Positions 1 to 8,713 of a stretch of DNA of 64,000 nucleotides are shown piece after piece. Under the pieces are notes generated by a model, which was not told where the DNA came from, made no database searches, and saw only the letters and a program-made list of their open reading frames with translations. Every line of letters starts with the position of its first letter. Position 1 is the stretch's first letter. A program made the position numbers and the translations under genes. This stretch comes from Gordonia jacobaea (GTDB lineage Bacteria > Actinomycetota > Actinomycetes > Mycobacteriales > Mycobacteriaceae), in the NCBI RefSeq assembly GCF_001186365.1, contig NZ_LDTZ01000018.1:341535-405534 (forward strand), given 5' to 3'.

Positions 1-1772
1 TCAGCGCGAGTCTCGACATCTGCATCACCGCCGGCGGCTCCGATGACCGCCAACGGTTGACCGGTTGCGACGGCCTGACCCGGTTCGACCAGCGCCCGGA
101 TCAGTGTTGCCGCGGTGGGCATCGACACGGTGTGCTGCATCTTCATCGCTTCCAGCACGACGAGTGCCGTACCGGGCGCTGCGGCGACGCCCGCCTCCGC
201 CACCTCGACGACCACGCCCGACATCGGGGCCACCAGCACGTCCTCGCCGTCGGCGAGTTCGACGTCGAGGACCGGTGCCGCGGCGTCGTCGGCGATCGGC
301 GCGGCCGCGCCTGCGGTGTCGAAATCGGTTGCGCGCGCGACGAGTTCGTCGATTTGTTCGCCGAGGTATCTCGTCGTGACCGAGCCTGCGCCGAATGTCT
401 TGTCGCCGAGTATCGCGCGTAGCAGGCCGACGTTGGTCGCGACGCCGTCGATGACGAATTCGCCCAACGCATCGGCGGTCTTGCGCGTCGCGATGGTGAA
501 GTCACCCCGCGCGGTGTGGCCGATCACCTTGGCGAGCAACGAATCGTAGCGCGGGCTCGTCGTGAGACCCGGCCGCCCGAACGTGTCCACCCGTACCCCG
601 GGTCCCGTTGGCGCAGAGAACGATCGCAACGTGCCCGATTGCGGCACTGTTGTGCCATCCGGGGTTGTGGTCTCCATGTTCACGCGAGCCTGGATCGCGA
701 CACCGGCCGTATCCACGGGTGTTCCGGTCACGGCTTCACCGTCGGAGGTGATGCCCGCGGGTAGCCCCAGCTCTCCGAAGCGCCGGTCTGCGGCGATGGC
801 CAACCCGATCTCGACGAGGTCGCAACCGGTCACCTCTTCGGTGATGGTGTGCTCCACCTGAATTCGCGGATTGACCTCGAGGAAAACGAACCGATCGCCC
901 GCGACGAGGAACTCGACCGTCGCCAGCCCGCGATATCCATTGGCGGCACACAGCCGTGCCGCGCACGCGTGCAGTCCGGCACGCATCTCGTCGGAGAGAT
1001 GTTGTGCCGGTGCGATCTCGATGAGCTTCTGATGTCTGCGCTGCACACTGCAGTCGCGATCACCGAGCGCGAGTGCTGTTGTTCCTGACGCCCCAGTTCC
1101 TGAAGCTCCTGTCCCCGAGGCGGACTCCGCCGAGATGATCTGCACCTCGATGTGCCGCGCCGAACCGCAGAGTTCCTCGGCGAACAGGTCCGCGTTGCCG
1201 AATCCTGCCTGCGCCTCTGCGGCACATGCCTTCATCGCGTCGGCGATCTGGTCGGCAGAGGTGACCTCGCGCATGCCTCGACCGCCACCGCCTGCAACCG
1301 CTTTGATCATCACGCCCGACGGGTGTGCGGCAAGCAGTTGGGCGACCTGCGCCTCGTCGACACCGCTCTCGGTGGCGTCGAGTACGGGTACATCTGCGGC
1401 GATCGCTGCTCGTCTGGCCGACGCCTTGTCGCCGAACGTCTCGAGAGCCTCCGCCGACGGACCGACGAACCGTAGCCCTGCGGCAGCGCAGGCACGCGCC
1501 AAACGTGGCTCCTCGCTGAGGAATCCGTATCCGGGATGAATAAACGTGGCCCCGGTGCGCTGTGCGGCGTCGATGATCGCGTCGACGTCGAGGTACGCCT
1601 GCGCCCCGACGCCCTCGAGCGCGACGGCCTCGTCGGCGGCACTGACGTGTGGTGACTGCGCGTCGTCGGCGGCATACACCGCGACGACGCGATGCCCGGT
1701 TTCCCGCGCGGTGCGGATGATGCGGAGTGCGATCTCCCCGCGGTTCGCCACGAGGACGGTTGCTGAACTCAT
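1..1772 (-). CDS. Acyl-CoA carboxylase alpha subunit (biotin carboxylase + BCCP), 3' end cut by window edge
   Basis: Continuous minus-strand reading frame from ATG at 1772 with no stop before base 1, so the C-terminus lies outside the window. It starts with the biotin-carboxylase N-terminus (VLVANRGEIALRI). The ATP-grasp loop MIKAVAGGGGRGM is at about residues 155-167, EVNPRIQVEHT at about 299, and the biotin attachment motif EAMKM has its lysine at residue 544. The family carboxylates biotin with ATP and bicarbonate and hands the carboxyl group to a separate carboxyltransferase, which is not in view. The start overlaps the stop of the acyl-CoA synthetase gene by four bases (ATGA), so the two are cotranslated. 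A low-complexity insert (GASGT repeats, encoded about 1075-1125) sits in the biotin carboxylase domain just before the GDRDCSVQRRHQK motif. The acyl substrate cannot be read from sequence. Confidence 0.93.
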   Translation of the reverse strand, partial: MSSATVLVANRGEIALRIIRTARETGHRVVAVYAADDAQSPHVSAADEAVALEGVGAQAYLDVDAIIDAAQRTGATFIHPGYGFLSEEPRLARACAAAGLRFVGPSAEALETFGDKASARRAAIAADVPVLDATESGVDEAQVAQLLAAHPSGVMIKAVAGGGGRGMREVTSADQIADAMKACAAEAQAGFGNADLFAEELCGSARHIEVQIISAESASGTGASGTGASGTTALALGDRDCSVQRRHQKLIEIAPAQHLSDEMRAGLHACAARLCAANGYRGLATVEFLVAGDRFVFLEVNPRIQVEHTITEEVTGCDLVEIGLAIAADRRFGELGLPAGITSDGEAVTGTPVDTAGVAIQARVNMETTTPDGTTVPQSGTLRSFSAPTGPGVRVDTFGRPGLTTSPRYDSLLAKVIGHTARGDFTIATRKTADALGEFVIDGVATNVGLLRAILGDKTFGAGSVTTRYLGEQIDELVARATDFDTAGAAAPIADDAAAPVLDVELADGEDVLVAPMSGVVVEVAEAGVAAAPGTALVVLEAMKMQHTVSMPTAATLIRALVEPGQAVATGQPLAVIGAAGGDADVETRA

Positions 1773-3493
1773 GCTTTGCCAACCTTCGCGAAGAGATCGC
1801 CCTTGCGGACCTTGCCCGTCGCGGTCATCGGAAGTTGTTCGATGATCTCGACCTCGGGCACCTTGTAGCCTGCCATGTTCTGTCGAGCCCATGCGACGAT
1901 CTCGTCGGCCGTGAGCTTCTCTCCGCCGCGTAGTTGCACAAATGCGAAGGCGATCTGACCTCGTCGTCGATCCGGTTTGGGTACCACCGCAGCCTTGTCG
2001 ACGGCCGGATGAAGCATCAGCAGCGACTCGACCTCGGAGGGGAAGACGCTCATGCCGTTGGTCTTGATCATCTCTTTGTTGCGCGCCAGGTAGTGCAGCG
2101 CTCCGCGGTCACTGAACTTGCCGAAATCGCCTGTCTGGAGCCAACCGTCGCGCAATGCGTCGGCAGTAGCCTCGGGATTGCGGTGGTAGCCGAGCATCAC
2201 CGACGGACTACGCACGATGATCTGACCCTCGCTACCGAGCGGAACCGGATTGCCATCGGCGTCGACGATCAGGATGTCGGTTCCGGGAACGGGCACGCCG
2301 CAGAACACCGGGTCGCCCAACAGATCGTAGTCGTCGGCGGAATAGCCAAGCGTGATGGTGTCCGCGGTGTGCGTTTCGGTCATCCCGTAGCTGCCTTCGC
2401 GCAACGTGTTCCCGGTCGCCTCACGCCAGCGAGCCCGGACCGTCGGGTCGAGTTTGGACACAAACGACACCGCGAGCGGGTTGGTCAACGATGTGAGGTC
2501 GTGCGTCGAAAAGTCTTCGCGCTCCATCAATTCGATGTAGTTGTCGACGGTGCCGATCATCGAATCCACGCGATAGTTCTCGATGCTGTCGAGTACGACA
2601 CGCGCGTCCCATCTCGTCAGCAAGACGACGGTGTCGCCGTTCACCAGCGGGACCAGGATGCCGGTGTCCTCCCCTGCGATCCAGAACACCGGCATGAAAA
2701 CCAGCGACGCGCCATGCACGGCCCCGACCCGACGACCATGGGCCGCAGTCGCCGTCACGGCGGTGTAGAGCATGTGCGCCTGAGTGTGCTGACAGCCCTT
2801 GGGCATTCCGGTCGTCCCGCCCGTATAGTTCAGCGCGGCAAGACGATCGGGGTCGACCTCCGGGAAGTCGGCAGGCGCAGGCGTTGCGACGATCCGAGCC
2901 CAGTCCGTCTCCTGCCCGGTGCGCTCGAACGGCGCGTCGGGACTGTCCGCGAGCAGCATGTCGGAGGGATCCGTCGTCGCGACGACGCGCACCTGAGTGC
3001 GATCGCGAACCGCGTCGACGAGGCCGGCGAGCGCGGGTTGGGTCAGCACCACACTCACCTCGGCGTCGGCGAGTTCATGAGCGAGTTCGTGCTCGCGCAG
3101 CATCGGATTCACGGGCACATGGACGGCACCCAGTTTGAGGATCGCGAGCATCGTGATGTGGAACTGCGGACAGTTGCCCAGGTACAGGCCAACGCTGTCG
3201 CCGACGCCAATCCCCTGAGCGCGTAGCCAGCCGGCGACGCTGTCGGATAGTGCGTCGTATTCGGCATAGGTGATCTCGCGTCCATAGAAGGCGATCGCGA
3301 CCGCAGCGGGAGTCTCGCGTGCCCAGTGCCGCAGGTAACCGACGATGCCCTGCGCGTCGACCGAGGATTCCACGGTCCGCGGGACGTCGACCGGCCAGTG
3401 CGCCTGCTGGACGCGGCCGACCTCGGCCAACGCGCTCTCGAGCGGGTCGTCGACTGCTGGTGTCGGCGAGGTGGTCGTCGTTGAGGTGTTCAC
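1769..3493 (-). CDS. Acyl-CoA synthetase (AMP-forming ligase, ANL superfamily)
   Basis: A 574-residue adenylate-forming ligase that should activate a carboxylic acid to its CoA thioester through an acyl-AMP. The phosphate-binding loop YTGGTTGMPKG lies at about residues 223-233, the YGMTETHT motif near 368, LQTGDFG near 458, and the C-terminal catalytic lysine region TATGKVRKG near 559. I chose the GTG start at 3493 because GAGGAG lies just upstream; an in-frame start at 3556 has no such support. The gene sits between a HAD hydrolase upstream and the biotin-dependent carboxylase downstream, with which it overlaps by four bases. This suggests uptake, activation and carboxylation of one organic acid, but the substrate is unknown; CaiC-like ligases are the nearest match by feel. 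Confidence 0.93.
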   Translation of the reverse strand: MNTSTTTTSPTPAVDDPLESALAEVGRVQQAHWPVDVPRTVESSVDAQGIVGYLRHWARETPAAVAIAFYGREITYAEYDALSDSVAGWLRAQGIGVGDSVGLYLGNCPQFHITMLAILKLGAVHVPVNPMLREHELAHELADAEVSVVLTQPALAGLVDAVRDRTQVRVVATTDPSDMLLADSPDAPFERTGQETDWARIVATPAPADFPEVDPDRLAALNYTGGTTGMPKGCQHTQAHMLYTAVTATAAHGRRVGAVHGASLVFMPVFWIAGEDTGILVPLVNGDTVVLLTRWDARVVLDSIENYRVDSMIGTVDNYIELMEREDFSTHDLTSLTNPLAVSFVSKLDPTVRARWREATGNTLREGSYGMTETHTADTITLGYSADDYDLLGDPVFCGVPVPGTDILIVDADGNPVPLGSEGQIIVRSPSVMLGYHRNPEATADALRDGWLQTGDFGKFSDRGALHYLARNKEMIKTNGMSVFPSEVESLLMLHPAVDKAAVVPKPDRRRGQIAFAFVQLRGGEKLTADEIVAWARQNMAGYKVPEVEIIEQLPMTATGKVRKGDLFAKVGKA

Positions 3494-3593
3494 AGTGCAT
3501 CTCCTCGGATTTCGATCATGCGTCCACGCGGTGGACATCTGCGGTGCCGACATCACGGTCCGACCTCGACACAGTTGGCTGCCTACAAAGAAC

Positions 3594-4250
3594 TCATGCG
3601 GTTGCGGGCAGCCCGAACGTCTCGCTCAGTTGCCTCGCGGTGTCAGCGCCGTCGGTATGGAGGACCCCCGCGATCCCGAGCTTCGCTGCACCGTCGAGGT
3701 TCTGTTGGAGGTCGTCGATCATCACCGATTCGTGCGGGGCCACTCCGAGCCTTTCGCACGCGATCTCGAAGATCCGACGCGATGGCTTGCGTATCCCGAC
3801 CTCTGAGGAGATGACGACGACATCCGCGAGCTCACTCAAGTCGAAACCCGCATAGGTATCTCGTCCGAATGCGTTGGACACCAGGGCAACCGGAACCGAT
3901 GCAGCGCGCAGCCTGCTCAGCATCGCGACCGTCTCGTCGTCACGCTCGAGTCGATGCTGCATTCTCGCGGAGAGTCCTTCGGAGGAGACAGTCACGCCAT
4001 GCGCCCCGAGCCGGGCGGCGAAACCCACATCGAAGGTCTCGGCGTCGATCCGACCTGCTTCATGATCGGCGAGCAACGTGCGCGATTGCTCGTCGTGTCC
4101 GAGCAGATGCAGCGGCAGGTCGCGGTCACCGATCTCGGTGCCGAAGCCGCGGAACGCGTCGAGCACGCTGGTGGTCACCACTCCCCCGAAGTCGACGAGT
4201 ACGGCTGATCGCGTAGTTGAACTCGATCGCACAGTTGAACTTGAGGTCAT
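3594..4250 (-). CDS. HAD-family hydrolase (epoxide hydrolase N-terminal-like phosphatase group)
   Basis: About 218 residues with the four HAD motifs: VLVDFGGVV (nucleophile Asp; the usual second Asp is Gly), LVSNAFG, GIRKPSRRIF (Lys) and VMIDDLQQN. The DFGGV form is typical of the subgroup related to the N-terminal domain of epoxide hydrolases and to ACAD10, whose physiological substrates are mostly unknown. ATG at 4250 is taken as start, but the HAD fold begins only at about residue 15 from there, and a GTG at 4232 is equally possible; no ribosome binding site decides it. It is the first gene of the minus-strand set HAD - acyl-CoA synthetase - carboxylase, with a 100-bp gap to the synthetase. 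Confidence 0.85.
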   Translation of the reverse strand: MTSSSTVRSSSTTRSAVLVDFGGVVTTSVLDAFRGFGTEIGDRDLPLHLLGHDEQSRTLLADHEAGRIDAETFDVGFAARLGAHGVTVSSEGLSARMQHRLERDDETVAMLSRLRAASVPVALVSNAFGRDTYAGFDLSELADVVVISSEVGIRKPSRRIFEIACERLGVAPHESVMIDDLQQNLDGAAKLGIAGVLHTDGADTARQLSETFGLPATA

Positions 4251-4258
4251 ATTCAATT
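4215..4258. promoter_or_regulatory. Repeated TTGAACT half-sites and TCATATTCA at the HAD gene start
   Basis: AGTTGAACT occurs twice, at 4215-4223 and 4233-4241 (18-bp period), followed by TGAGGTCATATTCA. The same elements, TTGAACT and TGAGTTCATATTCA, occur in the intergenic region upstream of the MHS transporter (5726-5751). Inference: a shared regulator site for the acid-activation genes and their transporter. The site overlaps the first codons of the HAD gene if the ATG at 4250 is used. Confidence 0.3.
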
Positions 4259-4283
4259 TGTAACACACGACACGTCCCCAACA

Positions 4284-4320
4284 ACAGAGCTGCCCACCTC
4301 ACAAAGGTGGGCAGCTCTGT
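4284..4320 (-). terminator. Intrinsic terminator hairpin downstream of the MHS transporter
   Basis: A perfect 16-bp stem (4284-4299 with 4305-4320) closes a 5-base loop, just after the stop codon of the minus-strand transporter gene. A short T-rich stretch follows on the minus strand. It separates the transporter transcript from the HAD gene. Confidence 0.85.
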
Positions 4321-4329
4321 CGTCGTGAG

Positions 4330-5697
4330 TCAGTTCGTGGCGGCGAGACCGGGCACCGCGTTCGGATCCTCTCGAACCGACGCGGGATTCGTCTCCCGCA
4401 AACGCCATGCCGACGCACAGGTGATCAGCCCCATCACCGCGACGAAAGCGGCGACCAACGTCGTAGTTCCGGTAGCCGAGATCAGCCAGGTCATGATGAA
4501 CGGCGTCGATCCGCTGATCAGGATGGCGGCGAGCTGGTAGGCCAGCGAGGCGCCGGAGTACCGGACGTGCGGTTCGAACAGTTCACCCATGTACGCGGCG
4601 ACAGGCCCGTAGGTCATCGACTGGAACACAGCGGCCACCGAGACCGCGATCATGAACATCGGCAACGACGCCGTGTTGACGAGCATGAAGTACGGGAACG
4701 CCCACAGCAGAATGCCGAGGCCACCGATGATGATGAGCGGTCGGCGTCCGATCCTGTCCGACAACGAACCCGCCCAGATCGTGACCGGGAGCGAGACGAG
4801 GCAACTGAGCATGGACCCGATCAGCAATTGGTCGCGATCCATGCCGAGTTCGGCCGTCGCATAGCTCAATACGCCCGCAATCGAGATGTAGAAGATGGAG
4901 TTGGTAGCCGCGAGCAGCCCACATCCCAGCAAGATCGTCCGCCAGTGCTTCTTGACGGCCTCGACCAGCGGCGCCTGCACGATTTCCTGCCTACCCTCAG
5001 CGACTTCCTGTTCCAGCTCCTTGAACTCGTCACTGTCCTCGACACGCGTCTGGATGAAGTAGACCACCGGGAACAGCACGACGCTGAGCAGGAACGGAAT
5101 ACGCCAACCCCATTCGAGGAACGCCGAATTCGACACCGCAGAGCTCGATCCCAGGAAGATCAAGTTGCCCAGCAGGACACCGCACGCCACACCCATTTGA
5201 CCGAAGGTGCCCGCGAAACCGCGCCGCTTGGGGCTTGCAGATTCCGTCAGCAACAGCACGATTCCGCCCCATTGCCCACCACATGCCAGCCCCTGCAGGA
5301 ATCGCAACGAGACCAACAGGATCGGCGCCGCGACTCCGATCGTTCCAGCGGTCGGCAGGCACCCGATCAGGAATGTCGCCAAGCCCATCACGAACAGGCA
5401 GACCACCACAACGGGCTTTCGGCCGAACTTGTCGCCGTAGTGGCCCGCCACGATGCCGCCGATCGGGCGCGCGACGAAGCCAGCCCAGAAGGTGCTGAAC
5501 GACAGCAATGTCCCCATCAGCGGCGACGAGTCCGGGAAGAAGATATGCGGGAACACCAGTGCCGCAGCAGTCCCGTATAGGAAGAAGTCGTACCACTCGA
5601 TCGAGCTACCGACGAGCCCTGCGGCGAGCAACTTCCGATGCGCTCGCCTCCTTCCCTGCGCGACCTCGTCGCCCTGGGCAACTACTTCTGATGTCAT
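4330..5697 (-). CDS. MFS transporter, metabolite:H+ symporter (MHS) type
   Basis: A 455-residue polytopic protein with about 12 hydrophobic segments. The N-terminal region SSIEWYDFFLYGTAAALVF and the loop GHYGDKFGRKPVVV between the second and third segments are the hallmarks of the MHS group (shikimate, citrate, ProP-like proton symporters). A second signature, GSLSDRIGRRPLIIIGG, starts the C-terminal half. ATG at 5697 has GAGG upstream at normal spacing. It probably imports the organic acid handled by the adjacent synthetase and carboxylase; this rests on position only. A strong terminator follows it and a palindrome lies in its promoter region (5727-5745). Confidence 0.92.
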   Translation of the reverse strand: MTSEVVAQGDEVAQGRRRAHRKLLAAGLVGSSIEWYDFFLYGTAAALVFPHIFFPDSSPLMGTLLSFSTFWAGFVARPIGGIVAGHYGDKFGRKPVVVVCLFVMGLATFLIGCLPTAGTIGVAAPILLVSLRFLQGLACGGQWGGIVLLLTESASPKRRGFAGTFGQMGVACGVLLGNLIFLGSSSAVSNSAFLEWGWRIPFLLSVVLFPVVYFIQTRVEDSDEFKELEQEVAEGRQEIVQAPLVEAVKKHWRTILLGCGLLAATNSIFYISIAGVLSYATAELGMDRDQLLIGSMLSCLVSLPVTIWAGSLSDRIGRRPLIIIGGLGILLWAFPYFMLVNTASLPMFMIAVSVAAVFQSMTYGPVAAYMGELFEPHVRYSGASLAYQLAAILISGSTPFIMTWLISATGTTTLVAAFVAVMGLITCASAWRLRETNPASVREDPNAVPGLAATN

Positions 5698-5726
5698 CGA
5701 TCACTCCTCATTCGGCTTCAGCAGAT

Positions 5727-5745
5727 TGAACTGAATCTGAGTTCA
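5727..5745. promoter_or_regulatory. Perfect inverted repeat (candidate operator) upstream of the MHS transporter
   Basis: TGAACTGAATCTGAGTTCA: 6-bp arms around 7 bases, 30-48 bp upstream of the transporter ATG, in the 253-bp divergent region shared with the ferredoxin reductase gene. The arm TGAACT also appears in the HAD gene start region (4215-4241). Confidence 0.4.
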
Positions 5746-5950
5746 TATTCAGAGACGAAGCTAGTGATGTCAATCACTTGCGACAAATCGGAGTGATACG
5801 GCTCATCAGCCAGCCCCGAAAGAGAGCTGGCTTTCAGATCCATCGAGGGGTGCACAACCGAGAGAACTCGTGCAACACTATTCAGAGCACAGTCGTTCAC
5901 TGAATGGCTGTGACAGCCACACGAATCACCGCTTCCGAACGGAGCACACC

Positions 5951-7036
5951 ATGAGTATCCGTCTTCCCGAGATGATCGGATCGGTCGTCGAAGCAGGGCT
6001 CTCGCCGCATCCGGTCGACCGGTACCTCGAACTGCTCGACCCCATGATCACCTGGCGCGATCTGCGCGCAAAGGTCGTCGACGTGACACGTCCGACCTCG
6101 CGAACCGTCCGCATCACCTTGGCACCGACCAGGCAGTGGCGCGGCCACCGCGCGGGGCAGTTCATCCAGCTCAAGGTGGTTATCGACGGCGTCAGACACG
6201 TCCGCTGCTTCTCCCCTGCCAACGCACAGGGACACTCCGATGTCATCGAGTTGACCATCACCGCCCACGACGACGGGTTCGTCTCGACCTACCTTCGCGA
6301 CAATGCGAGAGTCGGCGACGTCTACGGCCTCGAACAGGCCGACGGCGACTTCGTGCTACCCCGGAGCCCGGCGGGCCCGGTCGTGTTCATCAGCGGCGGC
6401 AGCGGCGTCACGCCGACCCTGTCGATGTTGAGAACACTTGTAGCCTCAGCGCACAGCGGTCCCGTCACGTTCATTCACTATGCACGGACGCCCGACGACG
6501 TCGCATACGCCACCGAGCTCAATGCGCTCGCGGCCGCGCACTCGAACGTCGACGTGCGCCTGCGGTACACCCGCGGAGCCCACGGAGACCTCGAGGCAGG
6601 ACACTTCACGACGGGGCATCTCGACGACATCGCTCTCGACGACGCCGACGTCTTCGTCTGCGGGCCGTCGACGCTGATGGATGCTGTCATCGACCATCTC
6701 GCCGACGCCCACCCCACCGCGCGAGTGCACAGTGAATCCTTCCGCCCGGCTCCGGCGGCGATCATCGATCCCGACGAACCGATCTCCGGCGACGTCGCAT
6801 TCACGACGTCCGGCAAGGTCGCAGCCAACGACGGCCGCACCATTCTCGATCAGGCGGAATCCGCAGGACTGTCTCCCAAGTCGGGCTGCCGAATGGGAAT
6901 CTGCTTCTCCTGCACCGCAGTAAAGAAATCCGGCTGCACCCGCAACGTGCTGACCGGCGACATCGACAGCGAAGCCGACAAGCAGATCCAGCTGTGCATC
7001 AACGCACCTGTCGGCGACGTGGAAATCGAGGTTTAA
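5951..7036 (+). CDS. Ferredoxin reductase-type electron carrier for acyl-CoA desaturase (Rv3230c type)
   Basis: 361 residues with three domains in order. An FAD-binding barrel carries VRCFSPAN, the flavin-binding RxxS motif, near residue 90. The NAD(P)H-binding domain has VVFISGGSGVTPTLSML. The C-terminal plant-type 2Fe-2S domain has cysteines spaced C-x4-C-x2-C (CRMGICFSC) plus a distal Cys in QLCIN. The order moves electrons from NAD(P)H through FAD and the iron-sulfur cluster to a partner oxygenase. The desaturase begins two bases after its stop, as in the Rv3230c-DesA3 pair of mycobacteria. ATG at 5951 has GGAG upstream; an in-frame upstream ATG at 5870 would add an unconserved 27 residues. 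Confidence 0.93.
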   Translation: MSIRLPEMIGSVVEAGLSPHPVDRYLELLDPMITWRDLRAKVVDVTRPTSRTVRITLAPTRQWRGHRAGQFIQLKVVIDGVRHVRCFSPANAQGHSDVIELTITAHDDGFVSTYLRDNARVGDVYGLEQADGDFVLPRSPAGPVVFISGGSGVTPTLSMLRTLVASAHSGPVTFIHYARTPDDVAYATELNALAAAHSNVDVRLRYTRGAHGDLEAGHFTTGHLDDIALDDADVFVCGPSTLMDAVIDHLADAHPTARVHSESFRPAPAAIIDPDEPISGDVAFTTSGKVAANDGRTILDQAESAGLSPKSGCRMGICFSCTAVKKSGCTRNVLTGDIDSEADKQIQLCINAPVGDVEIEV

Positions 7037-7038
7037 CA

Positions 7039-8226
7039 ATGACTGTCACCACCATCACCCCGTCCGAACACACCAACGTCCCGCCCGCACTGCGCGGGTC
7101 GTCGGACCCCAACACCCTTCACCTGAGCTACGAGCAGGTCGAAGCGCTCGGTCGCGACCTCGACGAGGTGCGCGCGCGGGTCGTCGCCGACCTCGGCACG
7201 AAGGACCGCGAATACCTGTACTCGATCATCCGCGCGCAGCGTGGTTTCGAGATCGCCGGCCGCGGACTGCTGTTCTTCGGCTGGTTCCCGCCCGCGTGGA
7301 TCGCGGGCGTCGGCGCGCTGAGCGTGTCCAAGATCCTCGACAACATGGAGATCGGGCACAACGTCATGCACGGCCAGTACGACTGGATGCGTGAAGACAC
7401 CTACAACTCGCGCGAATTCGAGTGGGACACCGTGTGCCCCGCCGAGCAGTGGCGCCACAGCCACAACTACGTGCACCACACGTTCACCAACATCATCGGC
7501 GAGGACCGTGACATCGGCTACGGCATCCTCCGAATGGCGCGCGACCAGAAGTGGAACCCCTACTACCTGGGCAATCTCGGGTACGCGACGGCGCTGATGT
7601 TGCTGTTCGAGTGGGGCGTGATGCTCCACGACCTCGAGGCCGAGAACATCGTGGCGGGCAAGCGCAAGTGGACCGACGTCAAGGGCCTGGTCAAGGGCAT
7701 GTGGCGCAAGGCGAGCAGGCAGGTCCTCAAGGACTACATCGTGTTCCCCGCGCTGTCGGGTCCGTTCTTCCTGCCCACGCTGCTGGGCAATGCCAGTGCC
7801 AACCTGGTGCGCAATCTGTGGGCGTACTCGATCATCTTCTGCGGCCACTTCCCCACCGGCGCACAGACATTCACCGCCGAAGAATGCAAGGACGAGACGC
7901 GCGGCCAGTGGTACCTGCGACAGATGCTCGGCTCGGCGAACATCACCGGGAGCAGCCTGTTCCACATCATGAGCGGCAACCTCTCGCACCAGATCGAGCA
8001 CCACCTCTTCCCCGACATTCCCGCGAGCCGCTACCCCACGATCTCCGAGGATGTCCAGGCGATCTGCGAGAAGTACGGCCTGCCGTACAACACCGGCCCG
8101 CTGCACCAGCAGTTGACGTCGACGTGGTCGAAGATCGCGAAGCTCTCGCTCCCCAACTTCATGACCTCCGATGACAACGATCTCACCGTCATCGTCGAGC
8201 GAGAGAAGTCGGCCGGAGTAGCCTGA
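7039..8226 (+). CDS. desA3: Membrane fatty acyl-CoA desaturase (DesA3-like)
   Basis: 395 residues with the three histidine boxes that hold the di-iron centre of membrane desaturases: HNVMH near residue 105, HSHNYVHH near 138 and HQIEHH near 316, with membrane segments between them. The family inserts a double bond (delta-9 in DesA3) into long-chain acyl-CoA at the membrane. The gene begins two bases after the reductase stop, so the two are a translational unit and the reductase is its likely electron donor. The small protein at 8232 follows five bases later. Codon choice is strongly C-ended, as in well-expressed genes of such genomes. Confidence 0.94.
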   Translation: MTVTTITPSEHTNVPPALRGSSDPNTLHLSYEQVEALGRDLDEVRARVVADLGTKDREYLYSIIRAQRGFEIAGRGLLFFGWFPPAWIAGVGALSVSKILDNMEIGHNVMHGQYDWMREDTYNSREFEWDTVCPAEQWRHSHNYVHHTFTNIIGEDRDIGYGILRMARDQKWNPYYLGNLGYATALMLLFEWGVMLHDLEAENIVAGKRKWTDVKGLVKGMWRKASRQVLKDYIVFPALSGPFFLPTLLGNASANLVRNLWAYSIIFCGHFPTGAQTFTAEECKDETRGQWYLRQMLGSANITGSSLFHIMSGNLSHQIEHHLFPDIPASRYPTISEDVQAICEKYGLPYNTGPLHQQLTSTWSKIAKLSLPNFMTSDDNDLTVIVEREKSAGVA

Positions 8227-8231
8227 CGCCC

Positions 8232-8540
8232 ATGATCGATCGCTACGAACGAAACAAGGACTTCGTCCAGGAGATCGTCGAATCCACCGCAACGCACGTC
8301 GGACGGATCGCGACGATCATCACGACGGCGGTCGCCGACGTCGCGCGCGAAGTCGGCGACATCGTCACCGACGGTTTCGAGATGCGTGATGCGGCTCGAA
8401 AGGCCAAAGCCGACGACCATCGCGAGGTGGTCGACGCGGAGTTGGTCGACGCAATCGACGATGCCGACGCCACCGAGACGGCGATCCGAGCCATCGAGAC
8501 CGACCGCAAGGACGCATCCGAAGAGCATCACCGCGCCTAG
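8232..8540 (+). CDS. Small alpha-helical protein of unknown function, third gene of the desaturase operon
   Basis: 102 residues, acidic, no membrane segment or signal. The middle (about residues 15-60) is predicted by eye to be amphipathic helix with regularly spaced V/I/A, and the tail is charged. ATG lies five bases after the desaturase stop and a strong terminator follows at 8555, so it is cotranscribed with the reductase and desaturase. I do not recognise a domain. Role inferred from position only: possibly an accessory factor of the desaturase complex. Confidence 0.7.
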   Translation: MIDRYERNKDFVQEIVESTATHVGRIATIITTAVADVAREVGDIVTDGFEMRDAARKAKADDHREVVDAELVDAIDDADATETAIRAIETDRKDASEEHHRA

Positions 8541-8554
8541 TTCGTCGCACTGTC

Positions 8555-8587
8555 ACAGCGGGGCCTGATCCGATCAGGCCCCGCTGT
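8555..8587 (+). terminator. Intrinsic terminator closing the desaturase operon
   Basis: Perfect 15-bp stem (8555-8569 with 8573-8587) around a 3-base loop, 14 bp after the stop of the small protein gene, followed by TGTGTCT. Confidence 0.88.
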
Positions 8588-8713
8588 TGTGTCTGCAGAT
8601 CAATCCGCGCAGGTCAGCGGGATTCCGATCACCGTGACGGCAACGTTGGCAGCCGAGATCGGGTGCACCGTAAAGTTGTGGTGTTTCGCTAGCCGCATCT
8701 GCCTGGGAGTCCC

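Noticed and set aside
1060..1782. 240-codon minus-strand frame near the left edge
   Set aside because: It is a different frame of the carboxylase gene, which itself stays open to the window edge and carries the biotin and ATP-grasp motifs.
1934..3226. 430-codon plus-strand frame opposite the acyl-CoA synthetase
   Set aside because: Mirror-frame artefact of high-GC coding DNA; histidine- and arginine-rich with no motif.
4567..5580. 337-codon plus-strand frame opposite the MHS transporter
   Set aside because: Antisense shadow with an Asp/Arg/Gln-rich composition; the transporter on the other strand has clear family motifs.
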